Shown piece by piece: positions 33,615-42,189 of a stretch of DNA of 53,029 bases. The stretch lies in assembly GCA_036846005.1 (NCBI GenBank), contig DAIUCV010000001.1:1-53029 (forward strand). The letters run 5' to 3'. This DNA comes from DATEXQ01 sp036846005. Lineage in GTDB: Bacteria; Patescibacteriota; Microgenomatia; UBA8517. A program made the position numbers and the translations under genes. Positions within the stretch are counted from its first letter, which is position 1. The number at the start of each line of letters is the position of its first letter. The notes beneath the pieces were generated by a model. The model had not been told where the DNA came from, searched no databases, and saw only the letters and a program-made list of their open reading frames with translations.

Positions 33615-34853
33615 ATGCCCAAAGTAAATATCATCCGTTTAAGAAAAATTCTACTCAGTTTAGTTTTTATTGTGGTGATATTTTCCGGAGGATATTTTTT
33701 GGGTAATAGGAATTACAGAGTAAGTCTTACCAAATTATCCGATATCAAGATAGAAAGAAATGTTCCTCTGGACAAAAATGTCGACTTTGGTCTCTTCTGG
33801 AAAGTATGGGATACGATGGTTTCCAGTTATTACGACAAAACAAAAATCAATCCCAAAGAAATGGTCTACGGAGCAATCAGGGGGATGGTGAGTGCAATAG
33901 GAGATCCCTATACGGTTTTCTTGCCTCCAGAAGAAAACAAAGTAGTACAGGAAGATTTGCAGGGAAGTTTTCAGGGAGTAGGAATTCAAATCGGATTTAG
34001 GGGTACGCAACTTGCGGTTATAGCACCCTTGCCCAAATCTCCGGCTGAAGAAGCGGGAGTAAAACCGGGGGATTATATCATAGGCATTAAAGACGAAAAT
34101 AAAAAGATTGATATTTCAACCTCAGGAATGAGTTTACCCGATGCCGTGGAAACTATCAGGGGTACGGCAGGAACCAAAGTCACTCTTACTCTTTTAAGGG
34201 ACGGAACTGAAAAACCGATTGTTGTGGATATTATTAGAAAAGATATCAATGTTCCCAGTGTGGTTTTGACTTTTGAAGGACAAAATAAAGATATTGCAGA
34301 TATTAGACTGCTTAAATTTGCAGGGGAAACGAACGGGGAATGGGAAACAACGGTTAGAGATATCTTAAAGAATAAACCCAAAGGGATAATACTTGATTTG
34401 AGAAATAACCCCGGAGGATACTTGCAGGGAGCAGTTGATATTGCCGGAGAATTTCTTCCCAATAATACCTTGGTTGTTTATGAAGCGAAGTCAGACGGTA
34501 CTAAAACTGAATTTAGGACGGATAAATTCCCCAGACTGGCAAATATCCCTTTGGTTATCTTGGTAAATAAGGGAAGTGCATCGGCATCGGAAATATTGGC
34601 AGGAGCCTTAAGAGACCAGGCAAAAATAAAGTTGGTAGGAGATATTACATTCGGGAAAGGAACAATCCAAGAACCCAGACAATTAGACCAAGGAGCGGGT
34701 TTGCACATTACTGTAGCCAAATGGCTTACTCCCAAGGAGACTTGGGTAAACGGACAAGGACTTGAACCGGATGTTAAGATAGAAGATAACCCCGATACCC
34801 AAGAAGACGAACAGTTTGCTAAGGCGCTGGAAGTTTTAAATACGGGTAAATAA
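33615..34853 (+). CDS. C-terminal processing peptidase (S41, CtpA-type)
   Basis: About 412 aa. One N-terminal membrane anchor, then a helical part, a PDZ domain (residues about 100-190, SPAEEAGVKPGDYI) and the S41 domain with catalytic Ser in NKGSASASEILAGAL and catalytic Lys in FGKGTIQE. It degrades or trims exported proteins outside the membrane. The start is ATG 33615; an upstream ATG at 33540 lies inside rpsR. An HtrA-type protease follows after 11 nt, so the two form an envelope quality-control pair. Confidence 0.93.
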   Translation: MPKVNIIRLRKILLSLVFIVVIFSGGYFLGNRNYRVSLTKLSDIKIERNVPLDKNVDFGLFWKVWDTMVSSYYDKTKINPKEMVYGAIRGMVSAIGDPYTVFLPPEENKVVQEDLQGSFQGVGIQIGFRGTQLAVIAPLPKSPAEEAGVKPGDYIIGIKDENKKIDISTSGMSLPDAVETIRGTAGTKVTLTLLRDGTEKPIVVDIIRKDINVPSVVLTFEGQNKDIADIRLLKFAGETNGEWETTVRDILKNKPKGIILDLRNNPGGYLQGAVDIAGEFLPNNTLVVYEAKSDGTKTEFRTDKFPRLANIPLVILVNKGSASASEILAGALRDQAKIKLVGDITFGKGTIQEPRQLDQGAGLHITVAKWLTPKETWVNGQGLEPDVKIEDNPDTQEDEQFAKALEVLNTGK

Positions 34854-34864
34854 TATTTTTACTT

Positions 34865-36007
34865 ATGGTAAAAATAAAATTTAATTTCAAAAAGTTTTTG
34901 GTAGGTACTGCAGTAGGAATTGTAATTTTGGTTGCTATAACTGGAGGAGCAATAGCCGACAGACTTTTTCAATTCAAGCCGCTGGATAAATATTTCCCTT
35001 CAAGAAATCTTATAAATCAAAATATTCTGACCGAAGATTCTGTGGTCATAGATGTGGTTAAAAAAGTATCTCCTTCTGTGGTTACAGTACAAATTCAAAC
35101 ACAGGCAAGAAGAGTATTGCAGTTTAATCCTTTTGAGGGATTCAGTCAGCAAATTCAAGGCGGTCAACCCCAGGATATTGGCAGCGGATTTATCGTAACT
35201 TCCGACGGTCTGATTGTTACCAATAAGCATGTGGTATCTGATACGACAGCCAGTTATAAAGTAATTACCTCTGATAATAAAGAATATGATGTTAAAAGTA
35301 TCAGCAGAGATCCGGCTAATGATATTGCGGTTATAAAAATTGATACCAGCAATTTAAAGCCGGTTGAATTCGGCGATTCGACGAATTTGCAGGTAGGACA
35401 GTTTGCTATAGCCATAGGAACTGCTTTAGGGTCATTCAGAAATACCGTTACCACAGGGGTGATTTCAGGCTTGGGTAGGGGAATAACGGCCGGAGATGCC
35501 TACCAGGGGTATGTAGAACAGCTGGACAATGTTATTCAGACAGATGCAGCAATTAATCCCGGAAATTCGGGTGGGCCTCTTCTTAATTCATCAGGCCAAG
35601 TAATCGGAATTAACGTAGCTGTTGCCCAAGGAGCTCAAAATATTGGTTTTGCAATTCCTGTAAATATTGTTAAAGATGCTTTAGATCAATTTAAGGGAGC
35701 AGGAAGATTTATCGGCAAAGCTTATCTGGGGGTAGAGTATCAGATGGTTCCCAAACAAACAGCAATATTAAATAACGTTCCCCAAGGAGCATATGTGGTT
35801 AATGTAATTGCCTCTTCTCCTGCCGCTAACGCAGGTCTTCAGCCGGGTGACATTATAACCAAAATGGACGGACAGGAACTAAATGAAACAAAACCGTTAT
35901 CCGATGTAATCAAAAATAAGAAACCAGGGGATAATATCAGTATTGAAATTTGGAGAAATGGTGAAACAAAAAATATCCAAGTTGCTCTTGTCGAATCAAA
36001 TCAGTAA
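34865..36007 (+). CDS. HtrA/DegP-type serine protease with PDZ domain
   Basis: 380 aa. N-terminal membrane anchor (residues 12-32), trypsin-like domain with catalytic His in VTNKHVVS, Asp in DPANDIAVIKI and Ser in NPGNSGGPLL, then one PDZ domain (about 285-375, SSPAANAGLQPGDII). It acts on misfolded proteins outside the cell membrane. It is paired with the S41 protease upstream. The 3' end converges on the FkbM gene (17-nt gap). Confidence 0.95.
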   Translation: MVKIKFNFKKFLVGTAVGIVILVAITGGAIADRLFQFKPLDKYFPSRNLINQNILTEDSVVIDVVKKVSPSVVTVQIQTQARRVLQFNPFEGFSQQIQGGQPQDIGSGFIVTSDGLIVTNKHVVSDTTASYKVITSDNKEYDVKSISRDPANDIAVIKIDTSNLKPVEFGDSTNLQVGQFAIAIGTALGSFRNTVTTGVISGLGRGITAGDAYQGYVEQLDNVIQTDAAINPGNSGGPLLNSSGQVIGINVAVAQGAQNIGFAIPVNIVKDALDQFKGAGRFIGKAYLGVEYQMVPKQTAILNNVPQGAYVVNVIASSPAANAGLQPGDIITKMDGQELNETKPLSDVIKNKKPGDNISIEIWRNGETKNIQVALVESNQ

Positions 36008-36024
36008 AAGTAAAGTTATTACCT

Positions 36025-36846
36025 TTAGAAAGTAAATATTGCTAACTGTTCGTTGTTCCTTTGAGATTCGAACGTTTTCTTATAACCTTTTTCTTCCATA
36101 AATTGATCTATATCCTCGGGTTTTTGACCCCAACCGGCAAGATATCCCTGATGTTTTTCAATAGCCACAACTCTTGGTGGCTGTTGCCAAAAATTAGTAC
36201 CGCCTTTAAGGATATGGAGTTCCGCTCCTTCGGTGTCAATTTTAACGACGTCGATTTTTTGTTTGATTTCGTCGGCTAGGTTATCTAGAGTCTTGCCTTC
36301 AACCTCGATAATAGCCTTGAAATTTCTGGGAGAATGGAGATTATCATTAGCGTTGACAGTTCCCCTTAGACGAGAAGTACGCCAATACATCTCTTTACAT
36401 TCTAGCTTTAAAATTTGATTTTTATCCCAGGCTGCTGCAGGGATAATAGTAATAGAACGCGTAAGATTATTTTTTTCGGCATTGCGGATAATCTCTTTTT
36501 GGCAGTTTGGGTCGGGTTCTACACAATAAACATGTTTGGCTTTTGATGCGAAGAGAAGAGCGTGTAGACCGATATACGATCCTATTTCTAGTACATTGTC
36601 TGATGGCTTAATAATTTCTAGAATTTTTTCTAGATATTCTGTTTCGTTAAAAAGGTGCTCAATATTATTTTGCATATTGAGACTTTTGGATAAAAGCGCC
36701 AGCTTGATTCCAGCGATTTCGGTTGTTGCTACCCAATGCGGAGAATAAAGATTAATTCTTAAATCTCGCCAAATAGGACGAGCAACAGTTTTTAATTGGT
36801 CAATCACTGTTAACCCGTGGAAGCCTTCATCTTTAGATTCAGTCAT
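36025..36846 (-). CDS. FkbM-family methyltransferase
   Basis: 273 aa. SAM-binding motif I VLEIGSYIGLHALLFA, motif II YCVEPDPNC, and the FkbM-typical VVKIDTEGAELHILKG are present in a Rossmann fold from about residue 85. The first 70 residues (before the domain) are not recognised. FkbM enzymes methylate hydroxyls on sugars or natural products; a surface glycan is a plausible target here. It is downstream of the release factor gene (3-nt gap) on the minus strand. Confidence 0.88.
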   Translation of the reverse strand: MTESKDEGFHGLTVIDQLKTVARPIWRDLRINLYSPHWVATTEIAGIKLALLSKSLNMQNNIEHLFNETEYLEKILEIIKPSDNVLEIGSYIGLHALLFASKAKHVYCVEPDPNCQKEIIRNAEKNNLTRSITIIPAAAWDKNQILKLECKEMYWRTSRLRGTVNANDNLHSPRNFKAIIEVEGKTLDNLADEIKQKIDVVKIDTEGAELHILKGGTNFWQQPPRVVAIEKHQGYLAGWGQKPEDIDQFMEEKGYKKTFESQRNNEQLAIFTF

Positions 36847-36849
36847 TTT

Positions 36850-37557
36850 TTAGTTGATTGATTTGGTGAGGTCGATTATTTTATCCAGATTTCCCTCAAC
36901 AATACTTTCCAGGTTACCGAAAGATTTCCCGATACGATGATCTGTTACCCGGTTTTGGGGAAAGTTATAAGTTCTGATTTTTTCGGCTCTCATACCGTGT
37001 CCAATTGCCGAACGGTAACCCGCAATTGTTTTCATTTTTTCCTCTTCCTCTTTTTCGAACAATTTTGCCCTTAGAAGCGATAGAGCTATTATCCTATTTT
37101 GTTCCTGAAATCTTTGTTCCTGGGAAGTGACAACCATACCGGTTGGTTTATGGGTGAGTCTGACTGCGGTTGAAACTTTTTGGACATTTTGTCCGCCTTG
37201 GGAAGAAGATCGGTAAAACTGCCAGTCCAAATCAGCAGGATTGATCTGAATTAGCGTTTCTTTGATTTCCGGCAAAACCGCAACCGTTGCCGTTGAGGTG
37301 TGAATTCTGCCTCTTTTTTCGGTTACCGGAACTCTTTGAACTCTGTGGACACCAGATTCGTTTTTAAAAATATTAAAAACATCAGGACCGGTAATGGTTA
37401 TGGTTCCTTCGTCAACCGCTGTGGTTTTCCATCCTTTCCTTACCGCATAGCGTGTATACATCCGAAGAAGATCTTTAGCCCATATTTTTGCCTCGTCTCC
37501 GCCGGTTGCGCCTCTTGCTTCAATATATGCCTTTTGAGAAGAAAAACTGTTTTCCAT
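36850..37557 (-). CDS. prfA: peptide chain release factor 1-like, lacking N-terminal domain
   Basis: 235 aa. It aligns with RF1 from domain 2 onward: EARGATGGDEAKIWAKDL, HRVQRVPVTEKRGRIHTS (the PxT codon-recognition tripeptide is PVT, as in RF1), and the catalytic SSQGGQNVQKV. RF1 is normally about 360 aa; roughly the first 105 residues (domain 1) are missing, and no extension fits because the L31 gene ends 27 nt upstream. TATACC 11 nt before the ATG may be a promoter. Termination at UAA/UAG is inferred. Confidence 0.87.
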   Translation of the reverse strand: MENSFSSQKAYIEARGATGGDEAKIWAKDLLRMYTRYAVRKGWKTTAVDEGTITITGPDVFNIFKNESGVHRVQRVPVTEKRGRIHTSTATVAVLPEIKETLIQINPADLDWQFYRSSSQGGQNVQKVSTAVRLTHKPTGMVVTSQEQRFQEQNRIIALSLLRAKLFEKEEEEKMKTIAGYRSAIGHGMRAEKIRTYNFPQNRVTDHRIGKSFGNLESIVEGNLDKIIDLTKSIN

Positions 37558-37584
37558 AAAAATTTTGAGGTATAACTTTGCTTA

Positions 37585-37908
37585 TTATTTCTTTGACTTG
37601 GATTCTTTTCTCAACTGCTCCAAAGTATCCGGTCTTTCCATTTCTTTTAATATTTTCTTCTCTCTTTTAATCCTTCTCTTTTCGGATTTGGAGACAACCT
37701 TGGTACTAGCCTTTTTCTGTTTGGCTTTGAAGGCATCAACCCGTCCGGCTGTATCTACAAATTTCATTTGACCCGTATAAAAAGGATGACAGGCACTGCA
37801 AACCTCAACATGAATTTCGGGTACTGTCGCACCGATGGTAAAAGTATTTCCGCAAGCGCAGGTTACTATTGCTTGCGGATACCATTTGGGATGTATGTCT
37901 GCTTTCAT
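37585..37908 (-). CDS. rpmE: 50S ribosomal protein L31 with C-terminal extension
   Basis: 107 aa. L31 core in residues 1-70: MKADIHPKWYPQAIVTCACGN, zinc Cys pairs CACG and CSACHPFYTG, and KFVDTAGRVDAF. L31 is normally about 70 aa; a highly basic tail of some 35 residues (KKAST...SKSKK) is added. It has a near-consensus promoter of its own. Confidence 0.92.
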   Translation of the reverse strand: MKADIHPKWYPQAIVTCACGNTFTIGATVPEIHVEVCSACHPFYTGQMKFVDTAGRVDAFKAKQKKASTKVVSKSEKRRIKREKKILKEMERPDTLEQLRKESKSKK

Positions 37909-37940
37909 AAAAGTAGAGAATCTTTGGATTTCCGTTTTGT

Positions 37941-37969
37941 ATTATACCAATGATGTCAGGTTGAAGCAA
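37941..37969 (-). promoter_or_regulatory. promoter of rpmE
   Basis: Minus strand: TTGCTT (37969-37964), 17-nt spacer, TGG-TATAAT (37946-37941). It lies within the 3' end of the EamA gene. The leader would be about 25-30 nt, longer than for most genes here. Confidence 0.7.
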
Positions 37970-38906
37970 CGCTTCTTCGCTTAAACTCGGCAACGAATAT
38001 TCCTACAGCGATAATTATTGCCCCAAAAAGAAAGGTTATGGATACCTTCTCTTTTAACCACAGGACAGCAATGGGAATGGACAAGACGGGGTAGAGGTAG
38101 GAAAACAGAGCAGCTTCGGAAATCTCGATTGTTTTTTGGGCTTTATCACTCAGAGCATAGGCTATATTTCCCGAAAGAATCGCCAAAAAAAATACTGCCA
38201 GGTGGTAGGGTAGAGGAATTTCTTGAAGAGTTTGAAATATGTTGGCTGCACCGTATTTGATCAGGGTTAAGGGTAGGATTGTCAGAAATCCGATAATAAA
38301 GGAAATACTAGATAAGATAATGGGTTTAATACCCTGTCTTAATAATATTTTAAGAAGAACGATGGAAATGGTATTTCCCAGCAGATAAAGAATAATTAAG
38401 ATATTTCCTGAAAGTCTACTAATTCCGTCACCTCCCAATATTGGTTCTATTACTGTTGTAACCATTCCGATAAGGGCAATAGACATTCCGATTTTCTCTC
38501 TTTTGGTTACTCGTTCTTTTAAGAATATTACTCCTGCAATAGTTATCATAATAGGCCCAGTTATGCTTATCAGGGACATATCGACAACCGTTGTTTTTTC
38601 CAGACCCCAGAAAAGAAGTCCCAAGGCAATTGTTGAAGTAAATAGACCATAAATGGCAATAAGAGCTAAAGATTTTTTATCTTTGGGTAAACTAAAACCA
38701 ATAAAAATAAATGCGATTAATCCAAAAACGGTGGAAATAGCAAACCTGTAGGTTAGAAAGGTTAGAGGGGGTAATACTCCTAAAGTGTATTTGATTATCG
38801 GACCCGCCGCTGCCCAAATAAGGGAAACAATAATCAGAAGAATATAGGCTCTTAAACGGTGCGGATTCATAACTTTAAGTATCGGGTATCTAAAATCGGG
38901 AATCAA
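37956..38906 (-). CDS. EamA/DMT-superfamily transporter
   Basis: 316 aa with ten predicted membrane helices in two five-helix EamA repeats. Repeat 1 includes LTFLTYRFAISTVFG and ISITGPIMITIAGVIFLKERVTKREK; repeat 2 ends with PVLSIPIAVLWLKEKVSITFLFGAIII, cited here only in part. The LxEr/k motif at the end of helix 4 and 9 is typical. Members export amino acids or other metabolites; the substrate is unknown. It lies 10 nt downstream of hisS on the minus strand. Confidence 0.88.
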   Translation of the reverse strand: MIPDFRYPILKVMNPHRLRAYILLIIVSLIWAAAGPIIKYTLGVLPPLTFLTYRFAISTVFGLIAFIFIGFSLPKDKKSLALIAIYGLFTSTIALGLLFWGLEKTTVVDMSLISITGPIMITIAGVIFLKERVTKREKIGMSIALIGMVTTVIEPILGGDGISRLSGNILIILYLLGNTISIVLLKILLRQGIKPIILSSISFIIGFLTILPLTLIKYGAANIFQTLQEIPLPYHLAVFFLAILSGNIAYALSDKAQKTIEISEAALFSYLYPVLSIPIAVLWLKEKVSITFLFGAIIIAVGIFVAEFKRRSVAST

Positions 38907-38916
38907 GGACTGGAAT

Positions 38917-40173
38917 TTAAGAAGCTTTGATAATATCTATTGCTTTCTCTAATTTCATTGTGTCTTGTGATTTTGCCTCAAGGTTTTTAAGGGTTACAAC
39001 TTCTTTTTCCGCTTCGTCGGATCCGATAATTATTACCCAGGGAATGCCTTTTTTATCGGCATATTTAAGCTGTTTATCCAGTTTTTCTAAACTCGGGTAA
39101 AGCTCGCAATTTATTCCCTTGTTTCTTAATATTTTTGCCAAATCTAGGGAATTAGAAAACAGTGCTTTAGAAAAGACTGTTACCAGAACTTTGGTAGGGG
39201 AGGATGCGATATTGGGCCAAAGATTTAGTTCTTCAATGCAATCGCAAATTCTGTCCAAGCCGATTGTCGTTCCGACTGCCGGAAGGTCGGGACCACCCAA
39301 TTTTTCAATTAAGTTATCAAATCTTCCTCCTCCGGTGATGGAACCGATTTTAGGTTTTTTCACAACCGTTTCAAAAATACTTCCCGTATAATAATCAAGA
39401 CCTCTAACCAAAATAGGATCAAATTCGATGTTTTTGGCACCCATTTTGTTGGCAAGACTTATGATTTCTTTTAAATCGTCATCCATTTCGGCAGATTTTA
39501 AATTTGCGAATAATTTTGTAATTGTTTCTTTACTCAAACCTTTGTCTGCAAGTTCTTTTTCAACCTCACTTTGGTTTTTTTTATCCAATTTATCTATCGA
39601 CCTAAGTATGGTTTGTGATTTGTCGGCTTTGATACCCGCTTTTTCAATTAAGTTAAAAAGAACCTTGCGGGAATTCAATCTGATTTTATAATCAGTAAAG
39701 TTTAATTTATTTAGACAGGTTGAAATTATTGCCAGAATTTCGGCATCGGCAACGTTTGAGGAAGAACCGATAGTATCCACATCGCATTGATAAACCTCCC
39801 GATATCTTCCTTTTTGGGGTTTTTCGGCTCTAAAAATGGGTTGAATTTGATATCTTTTAAAAGGAATGGGTAAATTCGGATAATCGGCCATTACGCGGGA
39901 GAGAGGAACTGTAAGATCATATTTTAGTCCCACCCCTCTTTCTCCCTGGTCTTTGAAAAGATACATCAGCTTTTCGGCTTCCTCCCCGTATTTTCCCAGT
40001 AATACTTCCTGATATTCCAAAGTGGGAGTGGCAAGTTCCGAGAATCCAAAGGATTCAAAAACTTCACGCAATATACTAATAACCCGATTTCGGATATACA
40101 TTTTCTCGGGTAAAAAGTCTCTAAAACCTTTAAGAATACGTGTTTTACTTTTATCCATAACCTTATTATCCAT
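38917..40173 (-). CDS. hisS: histidyl-tRNA synthetase
   Basis: 418 aa class II synthetase. Motif 1 region GFRDFLPEKM, motif 2 IQPIFRAEKPQKGRYREVYQ, the His-specific LVRGLDYYTGSIFE and motif 3 GGGRFDNLIEKLGG..GTTIGLDRI are present, followed by the anticodon-binding domain (about 325-418). A second ATG (40158) five codons in is also possible. Confidence 0.96.
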   Translation of the reverse strand: MDNKVMDKSKTRILKGFRDFLPEKMYIRNRVISILREVFESFGFSELATPTLEYQEVLLGKYGEEAEKLMYLFKDQGERGVGLKYDLTVPLSRVMADYPNLPIPFKRYQIQPIFRAEKPQKGRYREVYQCDVDTIGSSSNVADAEILAIISTCLNKLNFTDYKIRLNSRKVLFNLIEKAGIKADKSQTILRSIDKLDKKNQSEVEKELADKGLSKETITKLFANLKSAEMDDDLKEIISLANKMGAKNIEFDPILVRGLDYYTGSIFETVVKKPKIGSITGGGRFDNLIEKLGGPDLPAVGTTIGLDRICDCIEELNLWPNIASSPTKVLVTVFSKALFSNSLDLAKILRNKGINCELYPSLEKLDKQLKYADKKGIPWVIIIGSDEAEKEVVTLKNLEAKSQDTMKLEKAIDIIKAS

Positions 40174-40221
40174 GATTTCGGTCTTTTGGGCAAACGCGTG
40201 ATATAGGTTTATGGAGTGGGT

Positions 40222-40959
40222 TTAAGGAGTAGGGGATGGGGTCGTTTTAGGGGTTGCTGTCGGTTTGGGGGATGGCGAAGAGGTGGAAATCGGACTAGCG
40301 CTTGGGGTTAGGGATATTCTTTCAATTTTTCTGGCCTCAAAAACATTGTTGTTCATAATACCGAAGGCAATAAGGAAATCATCTGCTTCAATATCCGCAA
40401 ATTTAATTTTAGTTTCCTTTTGATCGGTAAAATCAACAACGCTGATAGAAGTATTCGGTTCCAGGGTTAACTTTTCATTTGCCAGGGATGTTATTTCCAA
40501 ACTGCTTTTATTAGCTTTAGTTACTTTCCCAAAAACTGCAATTCTGTTAGACGGTTTTAAAGCCTCAGTTACCAGGATTCGCGTGGAGTTAAGGACATTA
40601 TTCCCGTTTTTATAACCCATCGCTATTATGAAATCACCGATGGCGACATCCGCCATCTTAATGATTTTTGTTGTTTTCCCCACACTGACGAATACGGTAT
40701 CCTGGTTGGTTGAAATCTGCAGTATTTCACCGGTTTTACCCTCGCTGTCAAGTAAGAATTTCCTGACTTGGATGGTTGTAGAAGATATATCCGTAATAGT
40801 ACCGATATATGCTTTCGGATTACTAAGAACCTGTGTTACTTTTTCCTGGACTTTTTCCCTAATTGATTCAGAAGACGAAGTTGCTGTCTGGGCCTTTAGA
40901 AATTTTAAGGATGAGGAAAAAAGTATTATGGATAATATGATAACTGCTATTTTTTTCAT
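40222..40959 (-). CDS. exported protein with two DUF5666-like beta domains and Pro/Thr/Ser tail
   Basis: About 245 aa. Signal peptide at the start (KKIAVIILSIILFSSSL). Two related beta-rich repeats (about 52-125 and 140-205) each read as 'glycine-x-ILE/VAL ... STTIQV / SSLEIT ... T.I..V', close to the DUF5666 pattern, and each ends with DFIIAMGYKN or DFLIAFGIMN. The last 35 residues are Ser/Pro/Thr only, like a cell-wall spacer. The start is ATG 40959; an upstream ATG at 41058 lies inside the neighbouring gene. Function unknown. Confidence 0.7.
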   Translation of the reverse strand: MKKIAVIILSIILFSSSLKFLKAQTATSSSESIREKVQEKVTQVLSNPKAYIGTITDISSTTIQVRKFLLDSEGKTGEILQISTNQDTVFVSVGKTTKIIKMADVAIGDFIIAMGYKNGNNVLNSTRILVTEALKPSNRIAVFGKVTKANKSSLEITSLANEKLTLEPNTSISVVDFTDQKETKIKFADIEADDFLIAFGIMNNNVFEARKIERISLTPSASPISTSSPSPKPTATPKTTPSPTP

Positions 40960-40963
40960 AAAT

Positions 40964-41392
40964 TTATTTTGCAAATTCACTGGATAAAACGACAACAAGA
41001 TTTTGAGTATTTGAATTACCGCTTTCGTCGAATGAAGTGACAACCAATTCATTCGCACCTCCTATCAAATCAACCGATTCTTCAAAACCGCCGTTTAAAT
41101 CTGCTTTGATTACGTAATCCTTGTTTTCGGCGGAAATCGTGACCCAGGCATTCGGTTTGGTAGCCCCGCTTACGGTAATCGGACTTTGGGTTACCACATC
41201 CATATCTTCGGGTTTGGCAAGAGTTAAACCAACCTGCGGTACAGAAGTAGGTGTTGTTACCTCTTCAGTAGGCGTGTTATCGGTTGTTGTGCCATTAGTT
41301 TTTATGGAAGAATTCGCTTTCCAGATTCCGAAAGCAATAATCAGTCCAAATAAAGCACCGGCAAGAATTGCAAAAAATATTTCTTTACGCAT
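40964..41392 (-). CDS. membrane-anchored protein with Ig-like domain
   Basis: About 142 aa. N-terminal anchor (residues 4-24), a Thr/Pro-rich linker, then a beta-sandwich of the glucodextranase/Big_9-like kind: PITVSGATKPNAWVTISAENKDY followed by GGFEESVDLIGGANELVV and FDESGNSN. It probably displays a small domain outside the cell. It lies 4 nt upstream of the DUF5666-like gene, so the two are likely expressed and used together. ATG 41392 is chosen because the anchor begins directly after it. Confidence 0.7.
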   Translation of the reverse strand: MRKEIFFAILAGALFGLIIAFGIWKANSSIKTNGTTTDNTPTEEVTTPTSVPQVGLTLAKPEDMDVVTQSPITVSGATKPNAWVTISAENKDYVIKADLNGGFEESVDLIGGANELVVTSFDESGNSNTQNLVVVLSSEFAK

Positions 41393-41442
41393 TAAAGTAA
41401 TTGCTAACAGGCGTGCTGACACTATATGAAAACTTCAGGTAC

Positions 41443-41471
41443 TTGTCAAGTAAAGAAGGGTTTGCTACGAT
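41443..41471 (+). promoter_or_regulatory. promoter of metallo-beta-lactamase-fold gene
   Basis: TTGTCA (41443-41448), 17-nt spacer, TGC-TACGAT (41466-41471), ending 11 nt before ATG 41483. It rules out the in-frame ATG at 41426, which lies upstream of the promoter. Confidence 0.6.
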
Positions 41472-41482
41472 GCAAATACTTT

Positions 41483-42139
41483 ATGGAAATATCATATTTA
41501 GGTCACTCATCCTTCAAGATAAAAACTAAAGATGCAACCTTGGTAACGGATCCTTTTGATCCGAAAGAGGTGGGTATAAAATATCCTATAACCGACGCAG
41601 ATGTAGTAACGATATCCCATGGTCATTCAGATCATAATTACCTGGAGAGAATAAGGGGTTACAGAAAAGTGATTACCGAACCGGGTGAATACGAACTTGC
41701 CAACATTTCCATAATAGGATTACCGAGTTTCCATGACGCTAAAAACGGGGAAGAAAGAGGGAGAAATATAATCTATGTTTTTGAAATAGAAGAAATGAGA
41801 ATTGCCCATTTGGGAGATCTGGGTCAAAAACTTTCGGATAAAATGTTGGAGGAAATCGGCGAGATTGATATTTTAATGATCAGTTCAGGCCACCCGATGT
41901 CATTACCTGCTAAAGATGCAGTGGAAATAGTCAGGGCAATCGAACCGGAAATTATCTTACCCATGCATTACAAAAGGGAAGGACAAAATGCGCCTACTTT
42001 GTCAAATCTGGAAACCGTTGACGCTTTTCTTAAAGAGGCTGCACTTCCAGTAGAAAGAATTCCCAAACTTTCCGTAAAAATCTCGGATCTTTCGGAAGAA
42101 GAGCAGAAAGTTATTCTTTTGGAAATAAAAGAAAAGTAA
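41483..42139 (+). CDS. metallo-beta-lactamase-fold hydrolase (UlaG/UPF0173-like)
   Basis: About 218 aa. It starts MEISYLGHSSFKI, typical of the UPF0173/UlaG-like group, has the metal motif SHGHSDHN (HxHxDH), and further ligands in GLPSFHDAKNG, HLGDLG and PMHYKREG. These enzymes hydrolyse phosphodiester or lactone substrates; the substrate here is unknown. Start chosen from the promoter and the family N-terminus. Confidence 0.88.
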   Translation: MEISYLGHSSFKIKTKDATLVTDPFDPKEVGIKYPITDADVVTISHGHSDHNYLERIRGYRKVITEPGEYELANISIIGLPSFHDAKNGEERGRNIIYVFEIEEMRIAHLGDLGQKLSDKMLEEIGEIDILMISSGHPMSLPAKDAVEIVRAIEPEIILPMHYKREGQNAPTLSNLETVDAFLKEAALPVERIPKLSVKISDLSEEEQKVILLEIKEK

Positions 42140-42147
42140 AACTGCCA

Positions 42148-42176
42148 TTTACATAAACTCTTGTTGGTGCTAAATA
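42148..42176 (+). promoter_or_regulatory. promoter of dnaB
   Basis: TTTACA (42148-42153), 17-nt spacer, TGC-TAAATA (42171-42176), ending 13 nt before ATG 42190. Confidence 0.5.
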
Positions 42177-42189
42177 TATCCTTAAACTT

